Shown here: one piece after another, positions 22,929-32,751 of the stretch
Layout of the letters: each line of letters opens with the position of its first letter
Numbering within the stretch: the stretch's first letter is position 1
NCBI GenBank assembly: GCA_905221605.1
Contig: CAJNDS010002467.1
Span: 228,513-292,512 of the forward strand
DNA from: Symbiodinium natans
Taxonomy: Eukaryota > Sar > Dinophyceae > Suessiales > Symbiodiniaceae
Direction: 5' to 3'
Length of the DNA: 64,000 bases
Position numbers and translations under genes: made by a program
The notes under the pieces: generated by a model
Seen by the model: only the letters and a program-made list of their open reading frames with translations
What the model was told of the DNA's origin: nothing
Database searches by the model: none

Positions 22929-23207
22929 GAACCGGGTTTCGGGGGCTATTCTAGTATATATTTATATGGGGACCATAAACGAATACTATGAGTAATTACT
23001 CCGACCCTATCTTGCACTGCAGTTGTATGTCCTTTTTGGAGTTTAGGGTTCAGGCCATTCTCTTATTGCAACGTCCAAGCGGGCAAAATCCGGCACACCC
23101 CAAAGAGGAACTAATACAGGGGCCGTACTAATTAGAACAGGATTTTTGAAGGGGTATTAGAGTATATTACAAAGCGATCAGAAGGGAATACCATTAGTAG
23201 TTATTCC
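22929..23207 (+). repeat. Dispersed repeat family F2, two adjacent copies
   Basis: Copies lie at about 22929-23009 and 23122-23207. They share a layout of a TATATT or GTATTA core, a GGGACC-like or GAAGGGAATAC middle, and TAGTAATTACTCCGACCC or a diverged version at the end. Further copies are at 43576-43655 and 57425-57520. Confidence 0.6.
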
Positions 23208-24291
23208 GAGCCCAAACCCCAAACCCCAAACCCCAAACCCTGTACCCTGTACCCTATATTACGGTTGGGGATGCAAGTAGGGTCGAGGGTTCTCTTGCAG
23301 CAAACCCTAAACTCTAAACCCTGAACCTGTACCCTTCAACAAGCGAATATGCCACTCAAGGTGCAAAGCCCTAGAACCTCGACCCTCGAGCCTTTTAAGG
23401 GTGTAGGGTTTAGGGTGTAGGGCTTAGGGTTTGAAACCTAAAACCTCAACCCCTCAACCCCTCAACCCCCCAACCCCTCAACCCCACAACCCCTGAGACC
23501 TACACCTGCAGGCGGGCAAAGGTTTAAGAAGGGCTGGTAAGGCCCTGGGCCCTAAACCCTTCTAAGCCCTGCGAAGCTCGCCTCCTTTCTCTTGGACCCT
23601 AGACGTTCTGGTCCCTAAACCCTAAACCCTAAACCCTAAACCCTATACCCTAAACAAACCTTCAAACCCTGAACCCCTTGACCCTGACATCGCACAAAGC
23701 CCAATATACCCCTGGTATGCCTTATCAAGCCCAAGGGCCCATGCTGCAGAACCCTTCAAAGTTCCCTAAACCCTAAACCTTAAACCCTAAACCCTAAACC
23801 CTGAACCCTAAGCCCTCAGCCCGAAGCCCTAAGCCCTAAGACTGGCTTCCGCTTCGGGGCTTTGCAGCCTGATGCCCATCGGTTCCTTGATAACCCAAGG
23901 CAACCAACGACAAAAAGGGTCTAGGGTCTAGGGTTTAGTGTTTAGGGTTTAGGGTGTGATGATAAGAGTACAGGGCTACCAAAGTTTAAGGATCTTGAAT
24001 AAAATGGGGATGACCCGCTCGGGTATAGAGTGTCGGGTCTGGGGCTTATAGAGTATAGGGTCCAGGGCTTATCGAGACTTAGGGTTTAGGGGTTGAAGGT
24101 TTAGCGGTTTATTGTTGAGGGCTTAGGGTTTACAAGTGTGGGCCCTTTACTCTACTAACTTTAGTCGAGGGAGATATCGCCTAAACAGTAAGACTTACTA
24201 CCCTGTTGAGGACCCACTATCTAACCTTGTTTACTCCCTAGACCCTAAAACCTAAACCCTAAACTGGTGGATAAACACCTGGGCATCCTAG

Positions 24292-24302
24292 ATGGGCATC
24301 CT

Positions 24303-24340
<38 letters not shown>

Positions 24341-24345
24341 TGCTT
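24292..24345. repeat. Poly-G tract
   Basis: A run of about 37 consecutive G lies at about 24303-24339, followed by ordinary sequence. It is a candidate quadruplex former or a sequencing-fragile site. Confidence 0.9.
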
Positions 24346-24479
24346 GTAGCAAGTCGAGATCCCAGATTCAAAGGTTATCGTCATCGAGAAGTTCAACCCC
24401 AGCGTCTTCATGGAGTTTCAGGCACTCGGTGGCTTCTTAAGCTTACGTGGTCGTCCCGAGACCCTAAACCCTAAATGTC

Positions 24480-24656
24480 TCAAACCCTAAAACCCTGCAC
24501 CCTTAACCCTAAACCGTAGCCTAAACCCTAAACCCTAAACCTGACCCCTAAACCCTAAACCCTAAACCCTAAACCCTAAACCCTAAACCCTGAACCCTGA
24601 ACCCTGAACCCTGAACCCTGAACCCTGAACCCTGAACCCTGAACCCTGAACCCTAT
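24480..24656 (-). repeat. Telomere-like block switching from CCCTAAA to CCCTGAA
   Basis: Perfect CCCTAAA copies up to about 24585 are followed by about ten perfect CCCTGAA copies (24586-24652), a locally homogenised single-base variant. Confidence 0.9.
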
Positions 24657-24942
24657 ATGCCCAAGTTGCAGCCCAAGAGACTAAGAGCCCAACTTTAAAG
24701 CCCAACCGCAGCTGTCGTTAAGAATGAGCTCGGTGCCTCCTCGTTCTCCCAGCCGTGAAGGTTTAGGGTTTGGGGTTTGGGGTTTAGGGTTTAGGGTTTA
24801 GGGTCTAGGGACCGGGGTTTATCATTCAGGGCATCAGACTGCAGGCGCCAAGACCTTTAAGCAGAACCTTCTCCGACTCAAACCTTACAAGCCCGAATCC
24901 TGGCTTAAGGGCTTCATTAGGGTGTGAGGGTTTGTGGTCTGC

Positions 24943-24969
24943 AAGAGAGAGAGAGAGAGAGAGAGAGAG
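24943..24969 (+). repeat. (GA)n microsatellite
   Basis: A GA dinucleotide run, followed by degenerate repeats of a 30-35-bp phrase containing GGGTTGGGCACTC (about 25025-25145). A second GA run is at 25312-25331, directly before the exon-like island at 25332. Confidence 0.85.
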
Positions 24970-25331
24970 CAAGGAACAAAATATTTTCCTGCGAACATCC
25001 CCACGCTCCATGGGTAGAGATACTCTGGGTTGGGCACTCCGGAGACACTGGGGTTGGGCACTGCAGGGACACTCTTGCGTTGTGTGCTCCAGGGACACTC
25101 TGGGGTTGGGCACTCCAGGCACCTCTGGGGTTGGGCACTCCAGGGAACCGGGCGAGGAGAAGTAGACCGGGCGAGGAGAAGAGTTGAGCTAAAAATCTAA
25201 CAACCCCACACCGAGGGTGGGGAAAAACACAAGAAAGGCAAAGAAAGAGAGAAGCCTAAACCCGAAACCTTAAACTAACCCCTAAACTCCAGCCCTAACA
25301 GAACGGAAGAGCGAGAGAGAGAGAGAGAGAG

Positions 25332-25423
25332 GCGTGGCCTGGCAGGTCCGCGAAGTTCTCGAGAAGGACATTGCCAATATGCTCAAAAGGCTCCTGAAGT
25401 ACTTGAGGAAGCAGCTCGGCAAG
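25332..25423 (+). CDS. Exon-like island, helical
   Basis: An AG|GC acceptor directly follows a GA run, and the island ends GGCAAG|GTAGGG, a good donor. It reads VAWQVREVLEKDIANMLKRL and then KYLRKQLGK, an amphipathic basic helix. No stop in 30 codons. Family unknown. Confidence 0.5.
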
Positions 25424-25484
25424 GTAGGGCCCAGAGGGCCCATGAATCCCTGGGCCCCTATAAGCCCACAACCTATACTTCGAG

Positions 25485-25565
25485 GGTTTAGGGTTTAGGG
25501 CTTAGGGTTTAGGGTTTAGGGTTCAGGGTTTAGGGTTTAGGGTTTAGGGTTTAGGGTTTAGGGGC
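25485..25565 (+). repeat. Telomere-like block, TTTAGGG orientation
   Basis: About eleven TTTAGGG copies, with one TTCAGGG and one TTAGGGC variant near the left edge. Confidence 0.9.
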
Positions 25566-25637
25566 TTAGTAATTCTACTTAGTATCCCCTTAGAAAGCCG
25601 GTTAAAATCCGCATAAGCCACCGGAAACTAACCCTAC

Positions 25638-25697
25638 CTGATGAAGGACATGCATGCGGCGCAGGGTGAGGACACGGCGGACGACCTGAGTGGCCCC
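25638..25697 (+). CDS. Exon-like island
   Basis: A short acidic frame reads LMKDMHAAQGEDTADDLSG and stops at the start of a CCCTAAA block. Weak evidence because of its length. Confidence 0.25.
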
Positions 25698-26083
25698 TAA
25701 ACCCTAAACCCTCAACCCTAAACCCTACACCCTAAACCCTAAACCCCAAACCTAGGGCTTGCGTAGGGTATAGGGCTGCCGGGGCAGACCCAAAGGCGTA
25801 CCACCAGCCTGAGAAGCCGACCAGCTGGCACCGTTCAACCATTTCTGTACATTCTGATGTTGGGGATTTAGGGTTTAGGGCTTAGGCTTAGGGCTTGGGG
25901 TTTGGGGTTTAGGGTTTAGGGTTCAAGGTTTGGGGTTTAGGACTAGGCCCCGGAGCATGCAGGCCCTTGTTCCCCTTTATTGGGGCTTAGGGCGCCTGTT
26001 TGTAGGTACTCGAGCGCGTCGCCCAGGCCCCACCCTACAATGCTTGGGGCAAGCCTTGGGGAACCCCACGGTTTAGGGCTTAT

Positions 26084-26200
26084 CCCAAACCCTAAACCCT
26101 AGACCCTAAACCCTAGACCCTAAACCCCAAACCCCAAACCCCAAACCCCAAACCCCAAACCCTAAACCCTAAACCCCAAACCCTAAACCCTAAACCCTAG
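26084..26200 (-). repeat. Telomere-like block with CCCCAAA and CCCTAGA variants
   Basis: Clusters of CCCTAGA, then CCCCAAA, then CCCTAAA heptamers sit side by side, showing variant-by-variant homogenisation. Confidence 0.9.
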
Positions 26201-26238
26201 TTCATGAGGGCTTTTCAGGGCTCTTAGGGCTTCGTAAG

Positions 26239-26316
26239 GCGACAAGCTGGCGAGCTGAAGGAGCCCAAAGAGATGCTCGAGGCCGCGGCAGCCCTACCCC
26301 ACGCCAGCATCCGTTA
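26239..26316 (+). CDS. Exon-like island
   Basis: It begins GTAAG|G and reads RQAGELKEPKEMLEAAAALP to a TAG at 26314-26316. It lies between telomere-like blocks. Family unknown. Confidence 0.35.
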
Positions 26317-26495
26317 GAGTTCAGGGTATAGAGTTTAGGGTTTAGGGTTTAGGGTTTAGGGTTTAGGGTTTAGGGGCCTACCGAGCCATCATTTGCTTAA
26401 GAACCCCAAAAACTCAAGATAATATTCCCTATCCTCCCTATATTGCCTCTACGAGAACGAGTCGCTTTGTTTTTGTTTACCTCTCTCTCTCTCTC

Positions 26496-26526
<31 letters not shown>

Positions 26527-26883
26527 GGTGGGGTTCTGAAGCAAAAAGTAGATAGCGTTCGGGATTTAGGGTTTAGGGCTTAGGTTTAGGGATTTCGTTT
26601 GACGGTTCGGGACTCTGCAAGAAAGGGCCCCCAAGTTATGAGTAGCGCTTTGCGAGCCTCGCTTGGGTTCTAAAGCCGCCTCTGGAAGTTAGTATAGCTG
26701 GGGAGCTACTTGTAAGAGTGAACCAGCTCGGTCACCAGCAGCCCAGAACACCCTAGGGTTTAGGGTTTAGGGTTTAGGGTTTGATGTCCGAGAGGACCGT
26801 TGACGACCCTGGTAGAAAATCGCTTCCCACTTCCCAGAGTTCCAATACCCCTGAACTCAGGTTTAGGGTTTTGGGGCTGTAGA

Positions 26884-27062
26884 CCCGAAACCCTAAACCC
26901 TATAAACCCTATAAACCCTATAAACCCTATAAACACTATAAACCCTATAAACCCTATAAACCCTATAAACCCTATAAGCCCTATAAACCCTCTAAACCCT
27001 CTAAACCCTATAAACCTTATAAACCCTATAAACCCTATACTATAAGCCCTATAATTCCTATA
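26884..27062 (-). repeat. CCCTATAAA nonamer array
   Basis: About 18 copies of a 9-bp variant, CCCTATAAA, derived from the heptamer by a TA insertion. Because 9 is divisible by 3, both strands stay open (repeating INPINP and GFIGFI), which is an artefact and not a gene. Confidence 0.9.
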
Positions 27063-27190
27063 AACCCTAGAAACCCTACAGACCCTAAACCCCAAACCCC
27101 AAACCCCAAACCCTAGCCCTAGGGAAGCCAAGGCCGCTCCAAACCCGAAACTCTACACGTGAGGGGGGCCCCTTACTAGTTTTAAGTAGC

Positions 27191-27298
27191 CCTAAGGGTC
27201 CATGTACCTTATTATTGTATACTTGGGCCCCAAAGTCCTTGTATAGGAAGTACTTTAAGGCCCAAGTAGTCCCTAGTTAGGTACTTGGACCTTTAGGG
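27191..27298 (+). mobile_element. MITE-like foldback element F1, copy 1
   Basis: About 108 bp with inverted ends: CCTAAGGGTCCATGTACC at the left and GGTACTTGGACCTTTAGG at the right. A copy in the opposite orientation lies at 60496-60604 and matches over its whole length. No coding capacity. Confidence 0.7.
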
Positions 27299-27334
27299 TA
27301 GGCTTGTAAGGGTCGTCATATGTACTTGGTACCG

Positions 27335-27420
27335 CAGTGGTACCCTTTACCCTTTTTTTGGTTCGGGGTTCCGTTGTAAAGTAGCCAACCAAAAAAGGTG
27401 CCCTTATTATGATATGGTTA
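27335..27420 (+). repeat. Dispersed repeat family F3, copy 1
   Basis: It shares CAGTGGTACCCTTTACCC, a T run, GGGTTCCGTT, TAGCCAACC and GTGCCCTTATT in the same order as 46080-46172. The ends are roughly complementary (GGTACCCTTT against AAAAGGTGCC), so it can fold back. Confidence 0.65.
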
Positions 27421-27588
27421 CTGGGCTACCAAGTTATATGTAAGTCTGATGATTTTCGGTTAAGTTATAGCGCCCTTAACTCAAGATAGTACAGGAAGCG
27501 TCCGTCGCCTTCTTTTAAGCCCACAAAGCCATAGGCCACCCACACCCTGGTAGCCCAATTCCCACACCCTCAGCTGGCTAGGCCCTGG

Positions 27589-27666
27589 AGTTTAGGGTTT
27601 AGGGTTTAGGGTTTAGGGTTTAGGGTTTAGGGTTTAGGGTTTAGGGTTTAGGGTTTAGGGTTTAGG
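27589..27666 (+). repeat. Perfect TTTAGGG array
   Basis: About eleven uninterrupted TTTAGGG copies. Confidence 0.95.
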
Positions 27667-27945
27667 GGAAAAGGGGCTCTTCTTACTGGGGTCTCTGTTT
27701 TATGGGGTTCAGCGTTTAGCAAAAGAGGAGGCGAGGGGGAGGGGAGGGGGAGCTCAACTGTCTCGGCTTTCTAGGGTTAAGGGTGTAGGGTACCTTTTTT
27801 TGGGGGGGGGGGTTCCGAGAAGAAGGGTTCTAGTATTTTGGTGGGGTAAATTAAAGGCTCGCCCTTTTTGTTTTGGCAAATGCAAGTACCTTGGAGCCCT
27901 GGCATATTAGTAATGTTCCCTATAGTTGGAAGAGTTCAAGGGCCA

Positions 27946-28017
27946 GCCTAGACAACGTGGATTTGGAGGTTGTTCCCAGGGATCCCGAAACACAGTCCGC
28001 CACGCCACCTGAGAGGA
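27946..28017 (+). CDS. Exon-like island
   Basis: It reads NVDLEVVPRDPETQSATPPE and runs into a CCCTAAA array a few bases later. Short, so weak. Confidence 0.3.
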
Positions 28018-28106
28018 AAACCCTAAACCCTAAACCCTAAACCCTAAACCCTAAACCCTAAACCCTAAACCCTAAACCCTAAACCCTAAACCCTAAACCC
28101 TAAGCC
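28018..28106 (-). repeat. Perfect CCCTAAA array
   Basis: About twelve uninterrupted CCCTAAA copies, with a CCCTAAG unit at the right edge. Confidence 0.95.
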
Positions 28107-28130
28107 CTGCAACTTGGGATGCCACACACC

Positions 28131-28245
28131 AGTGGGCCGGCAGCTGCTACCGGCGGTGCATCGACAAGGCTGACGAGTCAGACCACCACAAGCACTACTG
28201 CTCGCGGTGCGAACCTAGCGATTGTAGCGCAATGCCAGGGCAGCG
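28131..28245 (+). CDS. Exon-like island, cysteine/histidine-rich (possible PHD/RING fragment)
   Basis: A + frame reads WAGSCYRRCIDKADESDHHK and then HYCSRCEPSDCS. The spacing of C-x3-C, HH and C-x2-C resembles part of a zinc-binding PHD/RING-type finger, but only a fragment is visible. It lies between CCCTAAA and TTTAGGG blocks. Confidence 0.35.
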
Positions 28246-28703
28246 GGCACAACTAGTAGCCTCGCCAAGCCTGAGCCCTCTTCCGCATCGCAAAAAGACT
28301 TAGGGTTTAGGGTCCAGGGTTTAGGGTTTAGGGTTTAGGGTAGAAGTCTGCACACACTGCAACATGGTAGACTGTTTGCTGTGACCTGTGAGGGTTTGCT
28401 CTGCGTTGTGGTGTGGTGGTGTGTTCCTCCATCTCTCCCTCTCGCCTCTGCCTTACTGTTGGTTAGTAGGGAATGAGGGAATGAGGTTCCCTATATGCCC
28501 CCCAAAAAACCCTTCAAGGGATTAGGCTACTTCATTCCCTCATTCCCTACTAGAACGAAGGTATAAACCTAAACCCTAAACCCCAAGCCCAAACCCCAAG
28601 CCCTAAGTCCCAAACACTAAACCCTAAACCATCAGTAAGCTGCTTGCGGTGTTCGACTGTGGTCACCGGTCGCGTTAGGGGTGGTCCGCCGGTCGGAGGT
28701 GTG

Positions 28704-28797
28704 GGTTTAGGGTTTAGGGTTTAGGGTTTAAGGTTTAGGGTTTAGGGTTTAGGGTTTAGGGTTTAGGGTTTAGGGTTTAGGGTTTAAGGTTTAAGGC
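28704..28797 (+). repeat. TTTAGGG array
   Basis: About thirteen TTTAGGG copies with three TTTAAGG variants. Confidence 0.95.
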
Positions 28798-28863
28798 GTG
28801 AGTGACCCTCCCGTCCGTCGTGGTCTCGCGTGCAATGCATTTCTGGGAAGCGCACTGAGCTCC

Positions 28864-28955
28864 CCTAAACCCTAAACCCTAAACCCTAAACCCTAAACCC
28901 TAAACCCTAAACCCTAAACCCTAAACCCTAAACCCTAAACCCTAAACCCTAAACC
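28864..28955 (-). repeat. Perfect CCCTAAA array
   Basis: About thirteen uninterrupted CCCTAAA copies. With the TTTAGGG block at 28704-28797 it forms an inverted pair around 66 bp of unique DNA. Confidence 0.95.
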
Positions 28956-28985
28956 TCTCTTTCTTATATATATTTAAACCCTATA

Positions 28986-29490
28986 GTCCTTCGTGGCTAA
29001 GGGTCATTTCTTCGTGGCTAAGGGTCATTTCTTCGTGGCTAAGGGTCATTTCTTCGTGGCTAAGGGTCATTTCTTCGTGGCTAAGGGTAATTTCTTCGTG
29101 GCTAAGGGTAATTTCGTCGCTAAGGGTAATTTCTTCGTCGCTAAGGGCAATTTCTTGGTCGCTAAGGGCCATTTCTTCGTGGCTAAGGGTAATTTCTTCG
29201 TGGCTAAGGGTAATTTCCTTCGTGGCTAAGGGTAATTTCCTTCGTGGCTAAGGGTAATTTCCTTCGTGGCTAAGGGTAATTTCTTCGTGGCTAAGGGTAA
29301 TTTCTTCGTGGCTAAGGGTAATTTCTTCGTGGCTAAGGGTAATTTCTTCGTGGCTAAGGGTAATTTCTTCGTGGCTAAGGGTAATTTCCTTCGTGGCTAA
29401 GGGTAAGGGTTTTTCTTCGTGCTAAGGGTAATTTCTTCGTGGCTAAGGTCTCGTGGCTAAGGGTAATTTCTTTGTGGCTAAGGGTAATTT
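28986..29490 (+). repeat. 21-bp minisatellite containing CTAAGGGTAA
   Basis: About 24 copies of a 21-bp unit containing CGTGGCTAAGGGTAATTT. The left copies carry a GGTCATTT variant, and some copies have one extra C or a lost base. The unit length is a multiple of three, so open frames (VAKGNFF repeats) appear on both strands by default. It is not a CRISPR array because there are no unique spacers. Confidence 0.9.
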
Positions 29491-29499
29491 CCTTCGAAG

Positions 29500-29802
29500 G
29501 CCACCCCCCCCCCCCCCACCCTCCACCCCCCCCCCCCCCCCCGCACCCCCCACCCACCCCCCCCCCCCACACCCCCCCCCCCCCCCCACCACCCCCCCCC
29601 CACCCCCCCCCCCCTCCCCCACCCCGCCCCACCCCCCCCCCCCCACGCCCCCCCCACCCACCCCCCCCACACCCCCCCACACCCCCACCCCCCCCCCACC
29701 CCCCCCCCCCCCCCACCCCCCCCCACCCCCCCCCCACCCCACCCCCCCCACCCCCCCCCCCACCCCCCCCCCCCCCCCCCCACCCCCCCCCACCCCCCCC
29801 CT
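29500..29802. repeat. Poly-C/CCCCCCA tract (G-rich on - strand)
   Basis: About 300 bp of C runs broken by single A, occasionally G or T. Proline- and glycine-rich frames over it are artefacts. The opposite strand is a strong G-quadruplex candidate. Confidence 0.95.
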
Positions 29803-30020
29803 TAAAACCGACGGTTTCAAAGTCCCGCCCCTCCATGGGGGCCGATGAAATGGTTCGTGGGTAGGATGGTCCATGACGGAGTGAGGTTGGAGGACAGGGC
29901 TTGCTGATAAGAAATGTAAACTTTTTATTTTCTTAATGTTTTGGGATTCTCTGGGTGGGTGGGTTTTTTCCGTTGCCTACACACACTGCTGGCCTAGTAA
30001 ATGCTCGAACTTGAGATGCT

Positions 30021-30120
30021 GAACCCTAAACCCTAAACCCTAAACCCTAAACCCTAAACCCTAAACCCTAAACCCTAAACCCTAAACCCTAAACCCTAAA
30101 CCCTAACCCGAAACCCTAAA
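30021..30120 (-). repeat. CCCTAAA array
   Basis: About thirteen near-perfect copies, ending with one CCCGAAA and one TAACCCG variant. Confidence 0.9.
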
Positions 30121-30390
30121 CATTACAGTGACGAAACGAAATCCCATGCATGTCACGAACATTTGTTGCATCGCTGTCCTGGGCGATGGCTCCGCATCGG
30201 TCCGGAACGGTCTAGGGGGTTTAGGGTTTAGGGTTTAGATTTAGGGTTTAGGGTTTGGGGTTTAGGGTTTAGGGTTTAGGGTTTAGGGTGCAGGGTTTAC
30301 ATCTTGACTGCGGCGGCTGGGGCACAGTTGAGGAGCCTGCCCCAGTCCACTTTTACCCTGAAAAAGCTGGACGTCCCACCCTGAACTTAT

Positions 30391-30640
30391 AGGGTTCTTA
30401 AGGGAGGGCGGGTTAATATATCCCCCTTCGGGAAAATTTTTTATTTTTGTTTATATAAAACCCAAGAAGGTATTTAAAACAAAGTAAGGTTCTGAGGGGA
30501 GAATAGGTTCAAGGGGAGTAGGTAACCCAAGGTTTCCTAACACTCCCTGCTACTCCCTGAGGCTCCCTAAGCTTCCCTAAGGTTCCCAAGGACCCCCCTT
30601 GAAACTCCCCCCCCCCCCCCCCTTTAAGAACCTTACAATG
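30391..30640 (+). repeat. Dispersed repeat family F6, copy 1
   Basis: It shares TTCTTAAGGGAGGG at the left, then AAGGGGAGTA..AACCCAAGG, then a series of TCCCTGAGCTCCCT-like words, with 42370-42510. This copy carries an extra T/A-rich insertion near 30440-30480 and a poly-C run. Confidence 0.55.
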
Positions 30641-30707
30641 AACCGAATCCCACGGTCGGGGGGAGCCAAGCAGTCCAGTTGACTACGCAAGCTGGCTCAT
30701 AGGGACC

Positions 30708-30889
30708 TGCTTGGAAGACTTTTTGAGTGAACGAGTAGGGTTAGTTAGGTGGGTTTTGGGGATAATGGGATTTTAAAGGGGATACTGAGTAGACTTTTCC
30801 CTAGACCCTATAACCCTAAAACCTGAAACCCTTAAATCCTAAAAGGGTTTCTCTGGCATACTAAGTCAAAAGAGCTTCTAAGTAGTGGG
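30708..30889 (+). mobile_element. MITE-like foldback element F4, copy 1
   Basis: The left end (GCTTGGAAGACTTTTTGA) and the right end (CTAAGTCAAAAGAGCTTCTA) are inverted repeats of one another, and match 63645-63765. No coding content. Partial ends of the same family occur at 22024-22060, 31011-31040 and 63538-63567. Confidence 0.6.
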
Positions 30890-31482
30890 GGGGTTGTAAT
30901 GCAGGGATGCAAGGGCGCACCCTCAACCTTGAACCCTGGTTGAGAACCTCTGAGCCCTTTCTATAATGATTCTAAGAAACCTTAAGCCGCCTAAGCCCTA
31001 AACCCTAAACCCTCCTTGGAAGCTCTTTTGACTTGGTAAATTTACGTAGCATCCCCGGCAAACCCGATTATAGTCCCCATAACCCACCTACCCAGTAGAC
31101 CCTAAACCCGAAACCCTAACCCTAAACCTAAACCCCAAACCCTAAACCTAAACCCCCGACCCAAGTGCTCCTGGCAGGTTCGGCCAAAGAAGGCCGCAAA
31201 GGTGGAGGACAGGGCGTTTGGAGTTTTAGGATTTTAGGGTTTAGGGATTAGGAAGGGTTTAGGGTTTAGGGTGTTAGGGTTTAGGGTTTAGGGTTCAACC
31301 CTAAACCCTAAACCCGAACCCTGAAATTCTAAACTCCAAACCCTGAAACTCTAAACCCTAAACCCTAAACCCTAAACCCTAATCGGGCCCCTTCGGGGGA
31401 TGGTCCTGCTTTACTGTGGCGACTGGACCTCCGAAGTTCTCGTACCTAGAATCAAGGGGTTTAGGGTTTAGGGTCTAGGGTT

Positions 31483-31572
31483 AAGGTTTCGGGTTTAGGG
31501 TTTAGGGTTTAGGGTTTAGGGTTTAGGGTTTAGGGTTTAGGGTTTAGGGTTTAGGGTTTAGGGTTTAGGGTC
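31483..31572 (+). repeat. Perfect TTTAGGG array
   Basis: About twelve uninterrupted copies. Confidence 0.95.
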
Positions 31573-32173
31573 CCTGAATGTTCTTCCAATATGGCCCCTT
31601 CATATCCCCTGAACGATCCCAAGGGTGCAGCCTTAAGGGTCCGAGGTACAATCCTAGATAGAACAACACTAAACCCTAAACCCTAAACCCTAAACCCTAA
31701 ACCCTAAACCCCCGGCTCGGGCCTCTTATTTACTGATGACTCGGCCCGGTAGCTCCCCGAGGCACATCCCCTGCATGGATCCTGGGCCGTAATTCCCTTT
31801 TTGGGTGGGGGTTTAGGGTTTAGGGTTTAGGCCTTTAGGGTTTAGGGTTTAAGGTTTAGGGTTTAGGAGTAGACCCAGAGTAGGCCCTCATTCCCACTTT
31901 TTTTGGGGTTTAGGTTCCCTTCTCAGCCCCTTAAAGCCAAGAAGGGTACCCTGCCAAGGTCACTTGCTGGGGGGGGGGGGGGGGGTTCTCCCACAATAGT
32001 ACCCTTTTGGAGGGATCTAAGGGTAGTTACATGCTCGCTCCACGACGTTCCCAAGATGTTGAAAACGATGCCAAAGGAAGAGTTCGATCAGATGGTGAAG
32101 ACGACCGGCGGGTCGGGGCAGTGATGCACCTCACCGCGAAGCCGGAAAACGCCGGGCATTGGGACGCAGCGAG

Positions 32174-32356
32174 GACATTGGAAACCTGCGAGAGATCGCA
32201 AAAGAGCTGCTGTCGACAGTTAAGCGGGGGTATTTGGGCGGAGCCTGTCGGATAGCATTCGTCGTTGTTGGTAAATCTCTGATGGCCATGGAGCGCGAAA
32301 TTGCGAGACTGATGGAATCGAACTCAGTGCGGTCCAAACCGGCTCGGCCTTATTGA
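32174..32356 (+). CDS. Terminal-exon-like island with preceding exon
   Basis: It begins AG|GACATT and reads DIGNLREIAKELLSTVKRGY, then GGACRIAFVVVGKSLMAMER, to a TGA at 32354-32356. This is 60 codons of convincing coding sequence. A preceding frame at about 32030-32124 (LHDVPKMLKTMPKEEFDQMV, then TGA) may be an upstream exon whose stop lies in intron. The hydrophobic RIAFVVVG stretch is short. Family unknown. It is followed at once by telomere-like and TTGAGGG-like DNA. Confidence 0.5.
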   Translation, partial: DIGNLREIAKELLSTVKRGYLGGACRIAFVVVGKSLMAMEREIARLMESNSVRSKPARPY

Positions 32357-32657
32357 ACGACGACATGGACTCGGGTTGAGGGTTTCGAGTTGAGGGTCAC
32401 CCAAGCTCTAAGGCCTCCCCTAAACTGAAACCATAAACCCCAAACCCTAAACCCTAAACCCTATACCCTGGTGCCCAGCAAGTAGCACCCTTATTCCCCT
32501 TGTTGTCGCTGGGCTAGGATCAGTCCCCCTTCGAACACGAAGGGCACCTCTTTCGTCCTGAGGTTGCTGGGCCAAACCCTAAACCCTAAAGGCCTAAGCC
32601 CTAAACCCTAAACCCCAAACCCTAAACCCTAAACCCTAAACCCTAAACCCTAAACAG

Positions 32658-32751
32658 GAAGAGGAGCCTCAAGAGGAGGAGCAGTGGCAGTCCAGCCAGT
32701 CCTGGCAGCCCGGGGGCAGCTGGCATGGTAAAGGCAACGGGAAGGCCCGGC
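32658..32751 (+). CDS. Exon-like island, Glu/Gln/Trp-rich
   Basis: The acceptor (CTAAACAG|GAAGAG) directly abuts a CCCTAAA array and the donor (CGGC|GTGAGGG) runs straight into TTTAGGG. It reads EEEPQEEEQWQSSQSWQPGG and then SWHGKGNGKARR. The W/Q/S/G style resembles the low-complexity N-terminal regions common in dinoflagellate proteins. It is the clearest case of an exon bounded on both sides by telomere-like intron DNA. Confidence 0.5.

Noticed and set aside
26760-27131. GFIGFI / INPINP repeat proteins
   Set aside because: Produced by the CCCTATAAA nonamer array. No coding evidence outside the repeat.
28981-29229. VAKGNFF / LSHEEMT repeat proteins
   Set aside because: Artefact of the 21-bp minisatellite on either strand.
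28986-29490. Possible CRISPR array
   Set aside because: Units are contiguous 21-bp tandem copies without unique spacers, and the context is eukaryotic.
29375-29874. Glycine-rich and proline-rich 'proteins'
   Set aside because: Produced by the poly-C/CCCCCCA tract. All frames are open on both strands.
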